Below, in pieces: positions 7,426-15,698 of a stretch of 64,000 nt of DNA. Every line of letters starts with the position of its first letter. The first letter of the stretch is position 1. The stretch is taken from the NCBI GenBank assembly GCA_016192105.1, contig JACPUV010000044.1:1-64000 (forward strand). The letters run 5' to 3'. The DNA is from Sphingobacteriales bacterium (GTDB taxonomy: Bacteria > Bacteroidota > Bacteroidia > Chitinophagales > Chitinophagaceae). The position numbers and the translations under genes are program-made. The notes beneath the pieces are model-generated. The model did no database searches, was not told the DNA's origin, and saw nothing but the letters and a program-made list of their open reading frames with translations.

Positions 7426-9369
7426 TCATCCGCCCAGTCTCCGGTAAGCCCGGCCGATCAGTTTCAGGTCCAGCCATGGTTTGTATTCCCGGGCATACCA
7501 GTCATCTGTCAATTGAATACTCTCTTCCGTAAGTGAAGACGGATTGCCGGCCGGCAAACCATTACAGGCAAGTACAGCCGGTAACAAGGCCGGCAACGCA
7601 TCAGCGGAACCCGCATAACCGACCCATGTCTTTTTGGCGAACAGTACGCTGAAGCAATTCCGGAAAAATGAAAATGGCTTAGTAACCAAAAACAACTGTA
7701 CCGGGAAACTGAGGAGCCCAACAAGAGAAAACAAAACATCCAGTAATCTTTTTAGCCGCCGGTTATAAGGATCTGCCAGCTGGTAGCTGCTTTCCTTTGA
7801 CACCGCTTCACCGGAACTGTCTTTTGAATCGCTGCCGATCACGCTGTGACTGCCTGCCGCATGTATTCTCGCTGTGAGGCCGGGCGGTAATTGCCGGATG
7901 CTTTCAATGATCGCGGCAAAAGACAGGTGACCCTGGCAGAAGATCACTTCGCGGAAGGGAAGCATCCGGGTTAAAGCCGGCAGGTTTTTATAATGACCCA
8001 GGGCCGATCCATCCGCGGGGTCCACTGCAAGCCTTCCCATTACCGGCTGGTGAAAACCCGCTTCTTCCAGCAACCGCAGGACCTGTTCGTATTCTGCAGC
8101 AGTCCCGGCAATGACAAAAGCGGAATGTTCCTCTTTTTGCCGGTCACTGCTGATCACATTCGTACGGACAAGCAGGAGGCGTAATAAACTGATCAGTAAA
8201 AAAGCCAGTACGGCACCAAACAGCACGATTGCCCTGGAGAAACGGAATTGTTCCGGTAACAGGGAATAGGCAGCAAGCAGGGTGATGGTAGCGATAGCGG
8301 AAGAACGGATCAGTTCACTCCATTTATACCATTTATCATACAACCCCGCATAATAGGCGGTGAGCAGGTAGATAATGGTATAACCGGGGATCGCGATCCA
8401 TAAAAGCCGGTTCTCATATTCAATACCCGGGCGTACATACTGCGACCAGATCTCTTTCATCAGCCAAAATGAGCAAAGGATCACTACCGCATCGATCAGC
8501 GGTAAGCCGATCCGGCGGATAAACTGCCCGAGCGCGGTGAGCGCGGCCCTGAACCAGATCGCCATATGTATAAGCCCGTTGAACAAGCCGGCTTTCCCGC
8601 CCCCGTAATGTTTACGCACAAAAAGGCTCATAGCGGTATAGAACATCCGCACATAATTCATACTTCCCTTACGGGTACTTTCTCCTTTGAAGTGGATGAT
8701 GGAGCTGCCGGCAAAATAATAGTTTTTAAACCCGGCTTCCTGGATCCGGTAACTCAGGTCCACATCCTCTCCATACATAAAGAAGCGTTCGTCGAATCCA
8801 CCTACCTGGTCCAGCACGTCTTTCCGGATCATCATAAAAGCGCCGGCCAGCACATCCACTTCATTGTTTTTATTTTCATCGAGGTGACCCAGGTGGTACC
8901 GGGAAAAATGCGGGGAGGCGGGGAATAGCCTTGATAACCCGAAGAGCTTGTACAGGGATGTCAGGGGCGAAGGGAAAGCCCTTTTGGATTCTTTGAGAAA
9001 ATGGCCGCTGCCATCCAGCATTTTTATACCCAGGGCACCCGCTTCCGGATGCTGGTCCAGGAAACGAATACAGGTTTCGAAACAATCTTCCGGAAGGATC
9101 GTATCGGGGTTCAGGAATAAAATATAACGGCCCCTGCTTTCTTTCCATCCCTGGTTGCAGGCCCGGGCGAAGCCGCTGTTTTCCCGGTTGGCGATAAAAC
9201 GTACGTCCGGGAATGCCGGTCGCAGGTAGGACAGACTGTTATCTGCGGAACAATTGTCGATCACGATGATCTCACCGCTTGTTTTTTTCAGGGCCTGCCG
9301 GACCGAATAAAGACACTGTTCAAGAAAGTGCTTTACATTATAATTCACTATGATAACTGACAATTCCAA
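7426..9369 (-). CDS. GT2 glycosyltransferase fused to a degenerate polyprenyl glycosylphosphotransferase-like region
   Basis: 647 aa from a TTG start (no better start precedes the domain, which begins at the second residue). Residues 1-250 are a GT-A family 2 transferase of the WbbL/rhamnosyltransferase type, with nucleotide-sugar site IVIDNCSADNS, metal site FLNPDT (85-90) and YGEDVDLSYR (199-208). Residues about 265-410 hold several membrane helices. About 415-500 is a Rossmann-like domain as in the middle of WcaJ-type transferases. About 535-600 resembles the start of the bacterial sugar transferase domain and keeps KKTWVGY, but the catalytic core of that family is not seen. The C-terminal half may be a scaffold. 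Likely involved in surface polysaccharide synthesis. Confidence 0.8.
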   Translation of the reverse strand: MELSVIIVNYNVKHFLEQCLYSVRQALKKTSGEIIVIDNCSADNSLSYLRPAFPDVRFIANRENSGFARACNQGWKESRGRYILFLNPDTILPEDCFETCIRFLDQHPEAGALGIKMLDGSGHFLKESKRAFPSPLTSLYKLFGLSRLFPASPHFSRYHLGHLDENKNNEVDVLAGAFMMIRKDVLDQVGGFDERFFMYGEDVDLSYRIQEAGFKNYYFAGSSIIHFKGESTRKGSMNYVRMFYTAMSLFVRKHYGGGKAGLFNGLIHMAIWFRAALTALGQFIRRIGLPLIDAVVILCSFWLMKEIWSQYVRPGIEYENRLLWIAIPGYTIIYLLTAYYAGLYDKWYKWSELIRSSAIATITLLAAYSLLPEQFRFSRAIVLFGAVLAFLLISLLRLLLVRTNVISSDRQKEEHSAFVIAGTAAEYEQVLRLLEEAGFHQPVMGRLAVDPADGSALGHYKNLPALTRMLPFREVIFCQGHLSFAAIIESIRQLPPGLTARIHAAGSHSVIGSDSKDSSGEAVSKESSYQLADPYNRRLKRLLDVLFSLVGLLSFPVQLFLVTKPFSFFRNCFSVLFAKKTWVGYAGSADALPALLPAVLACNGLPAGNPSSLTEESIQLTDDWYAREYKPWLDLKLIGRAYRRLGG

Positions 9370-9474
9370 ACGGGATCTTCTTATTCCCGCGAAGTACGAA
9401 GTTTTTTCGTGGAGAGCAAAATAAGCCTTGCCACTGCTGGTATAAATTCATTTTCCGCAAAGCGGCCCGCGGTC

Positions 9475-9482
9475 TATCTTTG
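9475..9482 (+). promoter_or_regulatory. Bacteroidota -7 promoter element TATCTTTG
   Basis: Exact TAnnTTTG match ending four bases before the ATG at 9486. The transcript would be leaderless or nearly so, which fits the absence of any ribosome binding site and argues for the ATG at 9486 rather than the in-frame TTG at 9480. Confidence 0.7.
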
Positions 9483-9485
9483 CCC

Positions 9486-10265
9486 ATGCTTAAAACCACC
9501 CTGACAGCTGCTGCCAAAGCCGGTGCAGCAGAGATTCTCCGGTTTTTCAACGGGGAGTTCAAGGTAAGTAATAAAGAAGGAGTCAATAACCTGGTAACCG
9601 AAGCGGATCATGCTGCTGAAAAAGCCATCCTCTCGGTGATAAAATCCCATTTTCCCGATCACCAGGTGCTGGCCGAGGAAACGGGGGAGATCCGGCAGGA
9701 TTCCAGTTATAAATGGATCATTGACCCGATTGATGGTACGGTCAACTTTGCCCACGGCATTCCGCTGAATTGTGTGTCGATCGGTGTTGAACACGAGGGC
9801 GTGATGGTGATGGCAGCCGTTTACAACCCACACTTCAATGAGTTTTTTTTCGCGGAAAAAGGGAAAGGCGCCACGCTGAATGATCAGCCCATCCGGGTAA
9901 GCAGCGAAACACAGGCTGTAAAAGCCTGCCTGGTAACCGGTTTTCCATATACGTATATCAATATGCCCAACGGGCCGCTGGAAGTGTTTGAACGTTTTAT
10001 CCGCAAAGGCGTACCGGTCCGGAGACTGGGTTCGGCCGCGATCGATCTTTGCTGGGTGGCTGCAGGGCGCTTCGATGGGTTCTATGAACACAAGCTGGAG
10101 CCCTGGGACAGTGCAGCCGGTTTCCTGATCGTGGAAGAAGCCGGGGGCAAGGTCACCGACTTTACCGGGAAACCCTTTTCAGTCTATCAGCACCGGCTGC
10201 TGGCAACCAATGGAAAGATCCATGAAGAGATGCTGGCGGTCATTAATAATCAGAAAGAACTATGA
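9486..10265 (+). CDS. inositol monophosphatase family protein
   Basis: 259 aa. Mg2+-dependent phosphatase of the inositol monophosphatase/SuhB/CysQ superfamily. All three metal-binding motifs are present: EADHAAE near residue 38, the E-E-T-G-E motif (VLAEETGE), and DPIDGTVNFAHG (about 79-90), plus the C-terminal EPWDSAAGFLIVEEAGG. The substrate could be inositol phosphate or another sugar phosphate. Its last four bases overlap the start of thiL (ATGA), indicating translational coupling. A TAnnTTTG promoter sits immediately upstream. Confidence 0.92.
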   Translation: MLKTTLTAAAKAGAAEILRFFNGEFKVSNKEGVNNLVTEADHAAEKAILSVIKSHFPDHQVLAEETGEIRQDSSYKWIIDPIDGTVNFAHGIPLNCVSIGVEHEGVMVMAAVYNPHFNEFFFAEKGKGATLNDQPIRVSSETQAVKACLVTGFPYTYINMPNGPLEVFERFIRKGVPVRRLGSAAIDLCWVAAGRFDGFYEHKLEPWDSAAGFLIVEEAGGKVTDFTGKPFSVYQHRLLATNGKIHEEMLAVINNQKEL

Positions 10266-11293
10266 GTACAGAAAGAACAGAGATCAGCAGCCTGGGTGAG
10301 TTTGGCTTAATTGAACAGCTGACCAGGAATATTGAATTACAAAACGCGTCCTCGGTACTGGGTGTGGGAGACGATGCGGCCGTGATCGATCATTTCGGCA
10401 AGCAAACCGTACTGACCACGGACCTGCTGGTGGAAGGGGTGCATTTTGACCTGATCTATACGCCACTCAAGCACCTGGGTTATAAATCGGTGGTGGTGAA
10501 CCTAAGTGATGTATATGCGATGAACGCAATACCCACCCAGGTCATCCTCAGTATCGGGATCAGTAACCGCTTCAGCATTGAAGCCCTGGAAGAATTTTAT
10601 GAGGGCGTATATGCGGCTTGTGAAAAATACGGGGTGGACCTGGTAGGTGGTGATACCAGTTCCTCACAAAAGGGATTTATTATCTCCCTGACCGCGGTGG
10701 GTGAAGTGGCTCCCGATAAATATGTGAAAAGAAGTACAGCCCAAAAGGGAGACCTGCTCTGTGTCAGCGGCGACCTGGGTGCGGCTTATGTGGGATTGCT
10801 CTTCCTGGAAAGAGAAAAGAAAATTTTTGTCGAAAGCCCCGGGGTACAGCCCGATCTCGAAAATGAATCCTATGTGATCGGGCGGCTGCTCAAACCCGAA
10901 GCCCGGAAAGATATTATTGAGTTCTTTACGGCCAATGAGATTGTCCCGACCGCTATGATGGATATCAGCGATGGCCTGAGTTCCGAGATCCTGCATCTCT
11001 GTAAAGACAGCAACCTGGGCTGTGTAGTGTACGAGGACAAGATCCCCGTATCGGAAGAAATGAAAAAAGCAGCGTTCAAATTTGAAATAGACCCCACGGC
11101 CTGTGCGTTAAGTGGCGGGGAAGATTATGAACTGCTCTTCACCCTTCCCCAGGCGGATTACGATAAGCTGGTGCTGAATGAACAGATCAGTGTGGTGGGA
11201 TATATGACGGAGCCGGAAGAGGGCGCGCAGCTCATCACGCGGGGGGGCAGCAGGCATGCCATCACCGCGCAGGGATGGAATCACCTGAAGTAA
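10262..11293 (+). CDS. thiL: thiamine-monophosphate kinase
   Basis: 343 aa, normal family length. Phosphorylates thiamine monophosphate to thiamine diphosphate, the last step of cofactor synthesis. PurM/AIR-synthase-like fold with motifs GVGDDAAVID (substrate/Mg site), DLLVEGVHFDL, NLSDVYAMNA, VGGDTSSS, CVSGDLGAAYVGL and the C-terminal DISDGLSSEI and SGGEDYELLFT. It overlaps the phosphatase gene by four bases (ATGA). No thiamine riboswitch is evident and other thi genes are absent from the window. Confidence 0.95.
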   Translation: MSTERTEISSLGEFGLIEQLTRNIELQNASSVLGVGDDAAVIDHFGKQTVLTTDLLVEGVHFDLIYTPLKHLGYKSVVVNLSDVYAMNAIPTQVILSIGISNRFSIEALEEFYEGVYAACEKYGVDLVGGDTSSSQKGFIISLTAVGEVAPDKYVKRSTAQKGDLLCVSGDLGAAYVGLLFLEREKKIFVESPGVQPDLENESYVIGRLLKPEARKDIIEFFTANEIVPTAMMDISDGLSSEILHLCKDSNLGCVVYEDKIPVSEEMKKAAFKFEIDPTACALSGGEDYELLFTLPQADYDKLVLNEQISVVGYMTEPEEGAQLITRGGSRHAITAQGWNHLK

Positions 11294-11318
11294 GCTATTA
11301 AACCGGAACTACGGTCCT

Positions 11319-12827
11319 ATGAGGAGAATATTGATTTTAGGGTGTTCGATATTGTTTGCTGCCTGCGGGGTAAACAGGTCCTCCTTTTCTCCTGTAAAAA
11401 AATACGCGCCGGAACAATTGCAGCGGGACTATGACCTGTACCGGGATATCCTGGAGCGGCACCATCCGAGCCTTTACTGGTTTACCCCGAAAGACAGCAT
11501 GGATTATTATTTTGAGTACGGGCGAAAGCAACTGAATGATTCCCTGACAGAGCCGGCCTTCCGGAAGATACTGAGCTATGTAACCGCCAGGATCAACTGT
11601 GGCCATACGTCCATACGGAGTTCCAAAGCCTGGTCGAAATACAGCGATACGGTCCGGGTGGGAAAAATGTTTCCCCTCAGTATGAAATTGTGGAATGATA
11701 CCATGCTGGTTACCGCCAACCTCAACCGGAAAGACAGTATTCTCCGGAGGGGGACCCAGGTTACCCGGCTGAACGGGAAAACCGTACCCGAGCTTACGGA
11801 TACACTTTTCCGTTATATATCGACCGACGGGTACAACAGGACGCACAAATACCAGACCCTGAGTAACCGTGGTTATTTTGGCGCCCTGTACACATTGCTT
11901 TACGGTCCCTCGGAAAAATATGAGCTGGAATACACCGATAGTACCGGGATTACCCGGCAGGTAACAATACCGGCCTATAATCCGGCGGCGGATACGGCAG
12001 GAAGATTAGCGCTGCGACCGCCGGCCAAAATACCGCGACCTTCCAGGAGGGAAAGAAAAAGACAGGCGATCAGCACGATCCGGTTGTTAAAGATCGATAC
12101 GGTAAACCATTCGGCTATGATGACGCTTTCCACTTTCAGCCGGGGCTATGGACTGCGTAAATTTTTCCGGCAGTCGTTCCGCGCCCTCCGGGATAACCGG
12201 ATCACCCACCTGATCGTGGATGTAAGAGGCAATGGCGGCGGCAATGTGAATACTTCAACCCTGCTGACCAAATACATTACAGACAAGCCCTTCAAACTTG
12301 CGGATTCTCTTTATGCCATTCGGAAACAAAGCCCGTATTACAGGTACATACAGAATCACCATTGGAATAAACTCTTTATTTCCTTTTTTACCCATAAGCA
12401 GAAAGACGGCTACTATCATTTCGGCTATTTCGAACGGCATTATTTCAAACCCAAACAGCAGCATCATTTCAACGGGAAGACCTATATCGTAACCGGCGGG
12501 AATTCATTTTCCGCCACAACCCTGTTCGCCTCAGCCCTGCTGAAGCAGGAAAACGTGTTGGTGGTGGGCGAGGAAACCGGTGGCGGCGCCTATGGAAATA
12601 CGGCCTGGCTGATTCCCGATGTGACCTTACCGGAAACCGGGGTTCGTTTCCGCCTGCCTTTGTTCCGATTGGTCATTGATAAAGAGGCTATTCAGAACGG
12701 CCGGGGTGTGCAGCCGGAGATCATGTCCTTTCCCAGTATTGAAGCGATACGCCGGAATGCTGATTTCAAAATTGAAACGGTAATGGAACTGATCCGGGCG
12801 GACCAGGCACAAAAGAAAAACCCCTGA
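11319..12827 (+). CDS. S41-family (tail-specific type) peptidase, lipoprotein
   Basis: 502 aa. N-terminal lipoprotein signal with lipobox FAAC (Cys 16), so probably anchored in the envelope. The C-terminal half has the S41 protease fold: substrate strand VRGNGGGN (about residues 300-307), the nucleophile loop GGNSFSAT with the presumed catalytic Ser, and GEETGGGAYGN. The N-terminal part (30-130) resembles the helical domain that precedes the protease domain in Bacteroidota S41 lipoproteins. A PDZ domain is not obvious. It begins 26 bases after thiL, so it may share its transcript. Substrate unknown. Confidence 0.85.
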   Translation: MRRILILGCSILFAACGVNRSSFSPVKKYAPEQLQRDYDLYRDILERHHPSLYWFTPKDSMDYYFEYGRKQLNDSLTEPAFRKILSYVTARINCGHTSIRSSKAWSKYSDTVRVGKMFPLSMKLWNDTMLVTANLNRKDSILRRGTQVTRLNGKTVPELTDTLFRYISTDGYNRTHKYQTLSNRGYFGALYTLLYGPSEKYELEYTDSTGITRQVTIPAYNPAADTAGRLALRPPAKIPRPSRRERKRQAISTIRLLKIDTVNHSAMMTLSTFSRGYGLRKFFRQSFRALRDNRITHLIVDVRGNGGGNVNTSTLLTKYITDKPFKLADSLYAIRKQSPYYRYIQNHHWNKLFISFFTHKQKDGYYHFGYFERHYFKPKQQHHFNGKTYIVTGGNSFSATTLFASALLKQENVLVVGEETGGGAYGNTAWLIPDVTLPETGVRFRLPLFRLVIDKEAIQNGRGVQPEIMSFPSIEAIRRNADFKIETVMELIRADQAQKKNP

Positions 12828-12840
12828 CGGGTGCCAGGGG
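12821..12840 (-). terminator. intrinsic terminator behind the NifU gene
   Basis: Hairpin arms CCCCTG and CAGGGG. On the minus strand the stem is followed by TTTTTCTTTT, so it terminates the NifU gene. The convergent S41 gene has no T-tract on its side. Confidence 0.7.
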
Positions 12841-12868
12841 CTGTATCGCTGGTATTTATTCAATGTCT

Positions 12869-13465
12869 TTATTCGGCCTCGGCCACTACTTCCTTTACTT
12901 CCGGGATCATCCGCTTCATCATGCCCTCGATACCTGCTTTTAACGTGATCATTGAAGAGGGACAACCGCTGCAGCTTCCCTGCATGGCCAGGTTTACGGT
13001 TCCGGCCTCATAACTTTTGAACTGGATAGCACCGCCGTCCATTTCCACTGCGGGACGAACATAATTATCGAGTAGTTCTTTAATCCGTTTTACGACATCA
13101 TCGTCATCGGCGGCCACTTCGTTGCTGCTGACCTGTTTTACAGCAGCCAGTTCATCCTCATTAACAATGGCTTTTCCTTCTTCGAGGTAGTCTTTCAGGA
13201 ACTGGCGGATCGAGGGGATCACATCGTTCCAGTCGGTATCAGTTGTCCGGGACAGGGTCACAAAATTGCTGGCAATAAAGACAGCCCGGATAAAGGGGAA
13301 ACCAAATAATTCGGTTGCCAGCGGGGAGGGTTTGGCGCTCTCCGCATCCGGGAAATCAATGCTTTTTCCGGGATATAAAAGCTTGTTAGCCACGAACTTC
13401 ATGGTCTCCGGGTTCGGGGTCATCTCGGTATAAATGCTGATAATCGGGTTGCCTGTTTTGATCAT
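12869..13465 (-). CDS. NifU-like Fe-S scaffold protein (Nfu type)
   Basis: 198 aa from ATG 13465 (an upstream GTG at 13471 is possible). Two domains. The N-terminal Nfu_N domain (about 5-90) has the typical TEMTPNPETMKFVAN and FGFPFIRAVFIASNFV. The C-terminal NifU domain (about 120-190) has the cluster-binding CSGCPSS loop, which carries the C-x-x-C that holds a [4Fe-4S] cluster in a dimer. It acts as an Fe-S carrier delivering clusters to apoproteins. Single-gene unit ending in a hairpin terminator. It fits a genome with many Fe-S proteins, but no other suf or isc gene is in view. Confidence 0.93.
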   Translation of the reverse strand: MIKTGNPIISIYTEMTPNPETMKFVANKLLYPGKSIDFPDAESAKPSPLATELFGFPFIRAVFIASNFVTLSRTTDTDWNDVIPSIRQFLKDYLEEGKAIVNEDELAAVKQVSSNEVAADDDDVVKRIKELLDNYVRPAVEMDGGAIQFKSYEAGTVNLAMQGSCSGCPSSMITLKAGIEGMMKRMIPEVKEVVAEAE

Positions 13466-13663
13466 ACTCACGGGTTGAAATGTAAAAATAATGAGATTTC
13501 CGGGAGGATGTTTACGAAGGCCGGAAACAGCGGGTTTCAGCAGGATATTGATTCCGGAGGCCCTGGTAAACGGGAGCGGTTGCCGCAGTATCCGGCTGCG
13601 GGAAGGATCACCCGTTGAATTACGGATTAAAACTGTCCCGGCCGCTATTAATAAAAAGTCCCC

Positions 13664-14386
13664 TTATTCCCTGAACCTGCCGGTTTTTTTGAGATACCGG
13701 ATCAAGACATAAACCAGCAACAAAGCCCCCGGCACGATCCCCAGCAGCAGGTTCCTGAATTTTACATCATGCCCGGTCAGACCGGGGTAGTTCAGCAATA
13801 AAAGCAGGGTGATACCGATCAGCCAGATAAACTGGGTGGTATGCTCTTTCAGGATCCAGCGCTTCCAGTTAAAAGACATGCTGGCAAAGGTTTTGCCAAT
13901 CCCTTTGAGGCGGGGGATCCAGCGGTTAACTTTTTTGCAATACGCATCAAAGCCCGCCCCGAATTTTCCCCGAAGGAAATTTTCCTCCGCCAGCACAATG
14001 GCCTGGTAAATGAACAGGAAAACCGGGATCATGATCCCCACATAGAACAGGGAATTCGCCAGGATCCCTACACCCAGCAGCATCAGGATATTCCCCACAT
14101 ACAACGGGTTCCGGCAATGATTGAAAATACCTTCTGTAACCAGGCCTTCGGCATAGGGCTTCCCTTCTTTACCACCGCGAACGATATAGGCGAGCCCGAT
14201 TGTGAGTCCGCGGATCAGCTGGCCGAGACAGGTAATGAAGAGGCCGGTAAGAATGGGAAACAGGTAATAATGTTCCCCGAACTGTTCGTTGGAAAACAAG
14301 GGCCGGGAGGGAATAAAGAGGGCGGCATAAAAAAGGATGAAGATCCAGTTACGATATTTGAAAAAGAAATTTCCTATTGATACCAT
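13664..14386 (-). CDS. ICMT/PEMT-like membrane methyltransferase
   Basis: 240 aa from ATG 14386 (GTG at 14410 is a weaker alternative). Integral membrane protein with about six helices and the isoprenylcysteine-carboxyl/phospholipid methyltransferase motif: GIFNHCRNPLYVGNILMLLG (the R-N-P-x-Y-x-G signature), followed by the EE...G..Y..Y....R pattern (LAEENFLRGKFGAGFDAYCKKVNRWIP). These enzymes use S-adenosylmethionine to methylate membrane-associated substrates. The bacterial substrate is unknown. The gene is alone between NifU and cmoA, all on the minus strand. Confidence 0.78.
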   Translation of the reverse strand: MVSIGNFFFKYRNWIFILFYAALFIPSRPLFSNEQFGEHYYLFPILTGLFITCLGQLIRGLTIGLAYIVRGGKEGKPYAEGLVTEGIFNHCRNPLYVGNILMLLGVGILANSLFYVGIMIPVFLFIYQAIVLAEENFLRGKFGAGFDAYCKKVNRWIPRLKGIGKTFASMSFNWKRWILKEHTTQFIWLIGITLLLLLNYPGLTGHDVKFRNLLLGIVPGALLLVYVLIRYLKKTGRFRE

Positions 14387-14452
14387 AGAGAGAAAATTAC
14401 AAGAACCCAAAAACCACCACCTGCACAGCTGCTTCGGTTCCTTTAAAAGAAT

Positions 14453-15181
14453 TTATTTTTTTACTGCCACTAATCCCGCAAAATTGAACCATTTAAAGAA
14501 TACTTCGCAGTGACTGAATCCCTGGTCGCGGAGCAGGGAAATATTCTCACTCAGTTTATACGGGACCAGTACATTTTCCAGGGCTTCCCTTTTCTGCGAT
14601 ATTTCCAGTTCGCTGTAATTATTACGGCGTTTGTAGTTATAATAATACTTGATAAAATCGCGGTTGAAATTGCTTTCCTCGGCCAGTATTTTTTCCACCA
14701 GGATCAGTACCCCGCCGGGATTCAGCCCGTCGTAAATGTCTTTGAGCAATCTTTCGCGGTAGATCGGGCGGACAAACTGAAGGGTCAGGCAGAGTACCGC
14801 CACGGAAGCGTTTTCAATCCGTACCCCCTGCCCCAGGTCTGCGCAACGCAATTCATAAGGCCTTGAAAACCCCAGTTCCATCAGCTTGGATTTGCATTTA
14901 TCCAGCATCTCCTGGGAGTCATCCACCCCGATAAAGCGGATATTCTGGTCCACCATGGTATCCATCCCGATCATCGTGGTGCCGGTGGAGCAACCCAGAT
15001 CATAGACAAAAGTCTCTTCCCGGGCATGGTCAGCTGCCAGTTCCGCCATCATCCGCTGCATTTCCCCGTAAAACGGCACCGAGCGGTTCACCATATCATC
15101 AAAAACCTTGGCTACATTGGCGCCGAATTTAAAATCGCTGGCCTTTTCAATTTCGTCCTTAAAAACTTCATCTTTGCCCAT
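14453..15181 (-). CDS. cmoA: CmoA-like carboxy-S-adenosyl-L-methionine synthase
   Basis: 242 aa, close to the usual CmoA length. Class I methyltransferase fold with SAM motif YDLGCSTGTTM (about 63-73) and GVDDSQEML. The N-terminal segment FKFGANVAKVFDDMVNRSVPFY is characteristic of CmoA, which converts SAM and prephenate into carboxy-SAM for tRNA wobble uridine modification. The partner CmoB is not in the window, so either it lies elsewhere or this is a CmoA-like methyltransferase with another job. Starts at ATG 15181. Confidence 0.75.
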   Translation of the reverse strand: MGKDEVFKDEIEKASDFKFGANVAKVFDDMVNRSVPFYGEMQRMMAELAADHAREETFVYDLGCSTGTTMIGMDTMVDQNIRFIGVDDSQEMLDKCKSKLMELGFSRPYELRCADLGQGVRIENASVAVLCLTLQFVRPIYRERLLKDIYDGLNPGGVLILVEKILAEESNFNRDFIKYYYNYKRRNNYSELEISQKREALENVLVPYKLSENISLLRDQGFSHCEVFFKWFNFAGLVAVKK

Positions 15182-15261
15182 AATAAAGGAGAATTAAGGC
15201 CACAAAGTAAAGCATTTTTAGCCGGGACTGCGCCAACCGGTGAGCTCAATCTAAACAGGAT

Positions 15262-15621
15262 ATGAAAAAAGCATACCACCTTGGAAACTGCACTACCTGC
15301 CAGGCCATTCTCAGTGAAACAAAGCTGGATAAAAAGGGATTTACGCTGCAGGAGATCAAATCCGAAAAAATCACCCCCGCCCAACTGGATGAAATGAAGA
15401 AAATGGCCGGATCCTATGAAGCGCTTTTCAGCCGGAGGGCGCTGAAATACAAAGCCCTTGGCCTGAAGGACAAAAACCTGACAGAAAGAGAATACCGGAA
15501 TTATATTCTTGAAGAATACACGTTTTTGAAAAGACCGGTGGTTATTGCGGGCCAGCAGATCTTCGTGGGCAGTGAGAAGAAAACCGTGGCTGCTTTGAAA
15601 GAGGCGGTAGGGGTGGAATAG
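15262..15621 (+). CDS. ArsC/Spx-family thioredoxin-fold protein
   Basis: 119 aa. Arsenate-reductase/Spx/YffB-type protein with the N-terminal redox motif NCTTCQ (C-x-x-C at residues 10-13) and the family C-terminal block EEYTFLKRPVVIAGQQIFVG, which contains the R-P-V-V motif. No ars genes flank it, so arsenate reduction is not implied; Bacteroidota often carry such stand-alone members with unknown thiol or stress roles. Heptamer repeats begin right at its stop codon. Confidence 0.85.
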   Translation: MKKAYHLGNCTTCQAILSETKLDKKGFTLQEIKSEKITPAQLDEMKKMAGSYEALFSRRALKYKALGLKDKNLTEREYRNYILEEYTFLKRPVVIAGQQIFVGSEKKTVAALKEAVGVE

Positions 15622-15698
15622 CTGCGAGTTTCGAGCGCCGGGCCGGGAGACCCATCGTTCGTAAACTGCTTTCAGACCTCGTAGCTTACAACTCAGCA
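15622..15698. repeat. two short inverted blocks of heptamer repeats
   Basis: Bases 15622-15640 read as minus-strand heptamers (CTCGAAA, CTCGCAG), and 15678-15698 as plus-strand heptamers (CTCGTAG, CTTACAA, CTCAGCA). The unit is the same as at 263-353, here as a short inverted pair filling the whole gap between two convergent genes. Confidence 0.6.
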
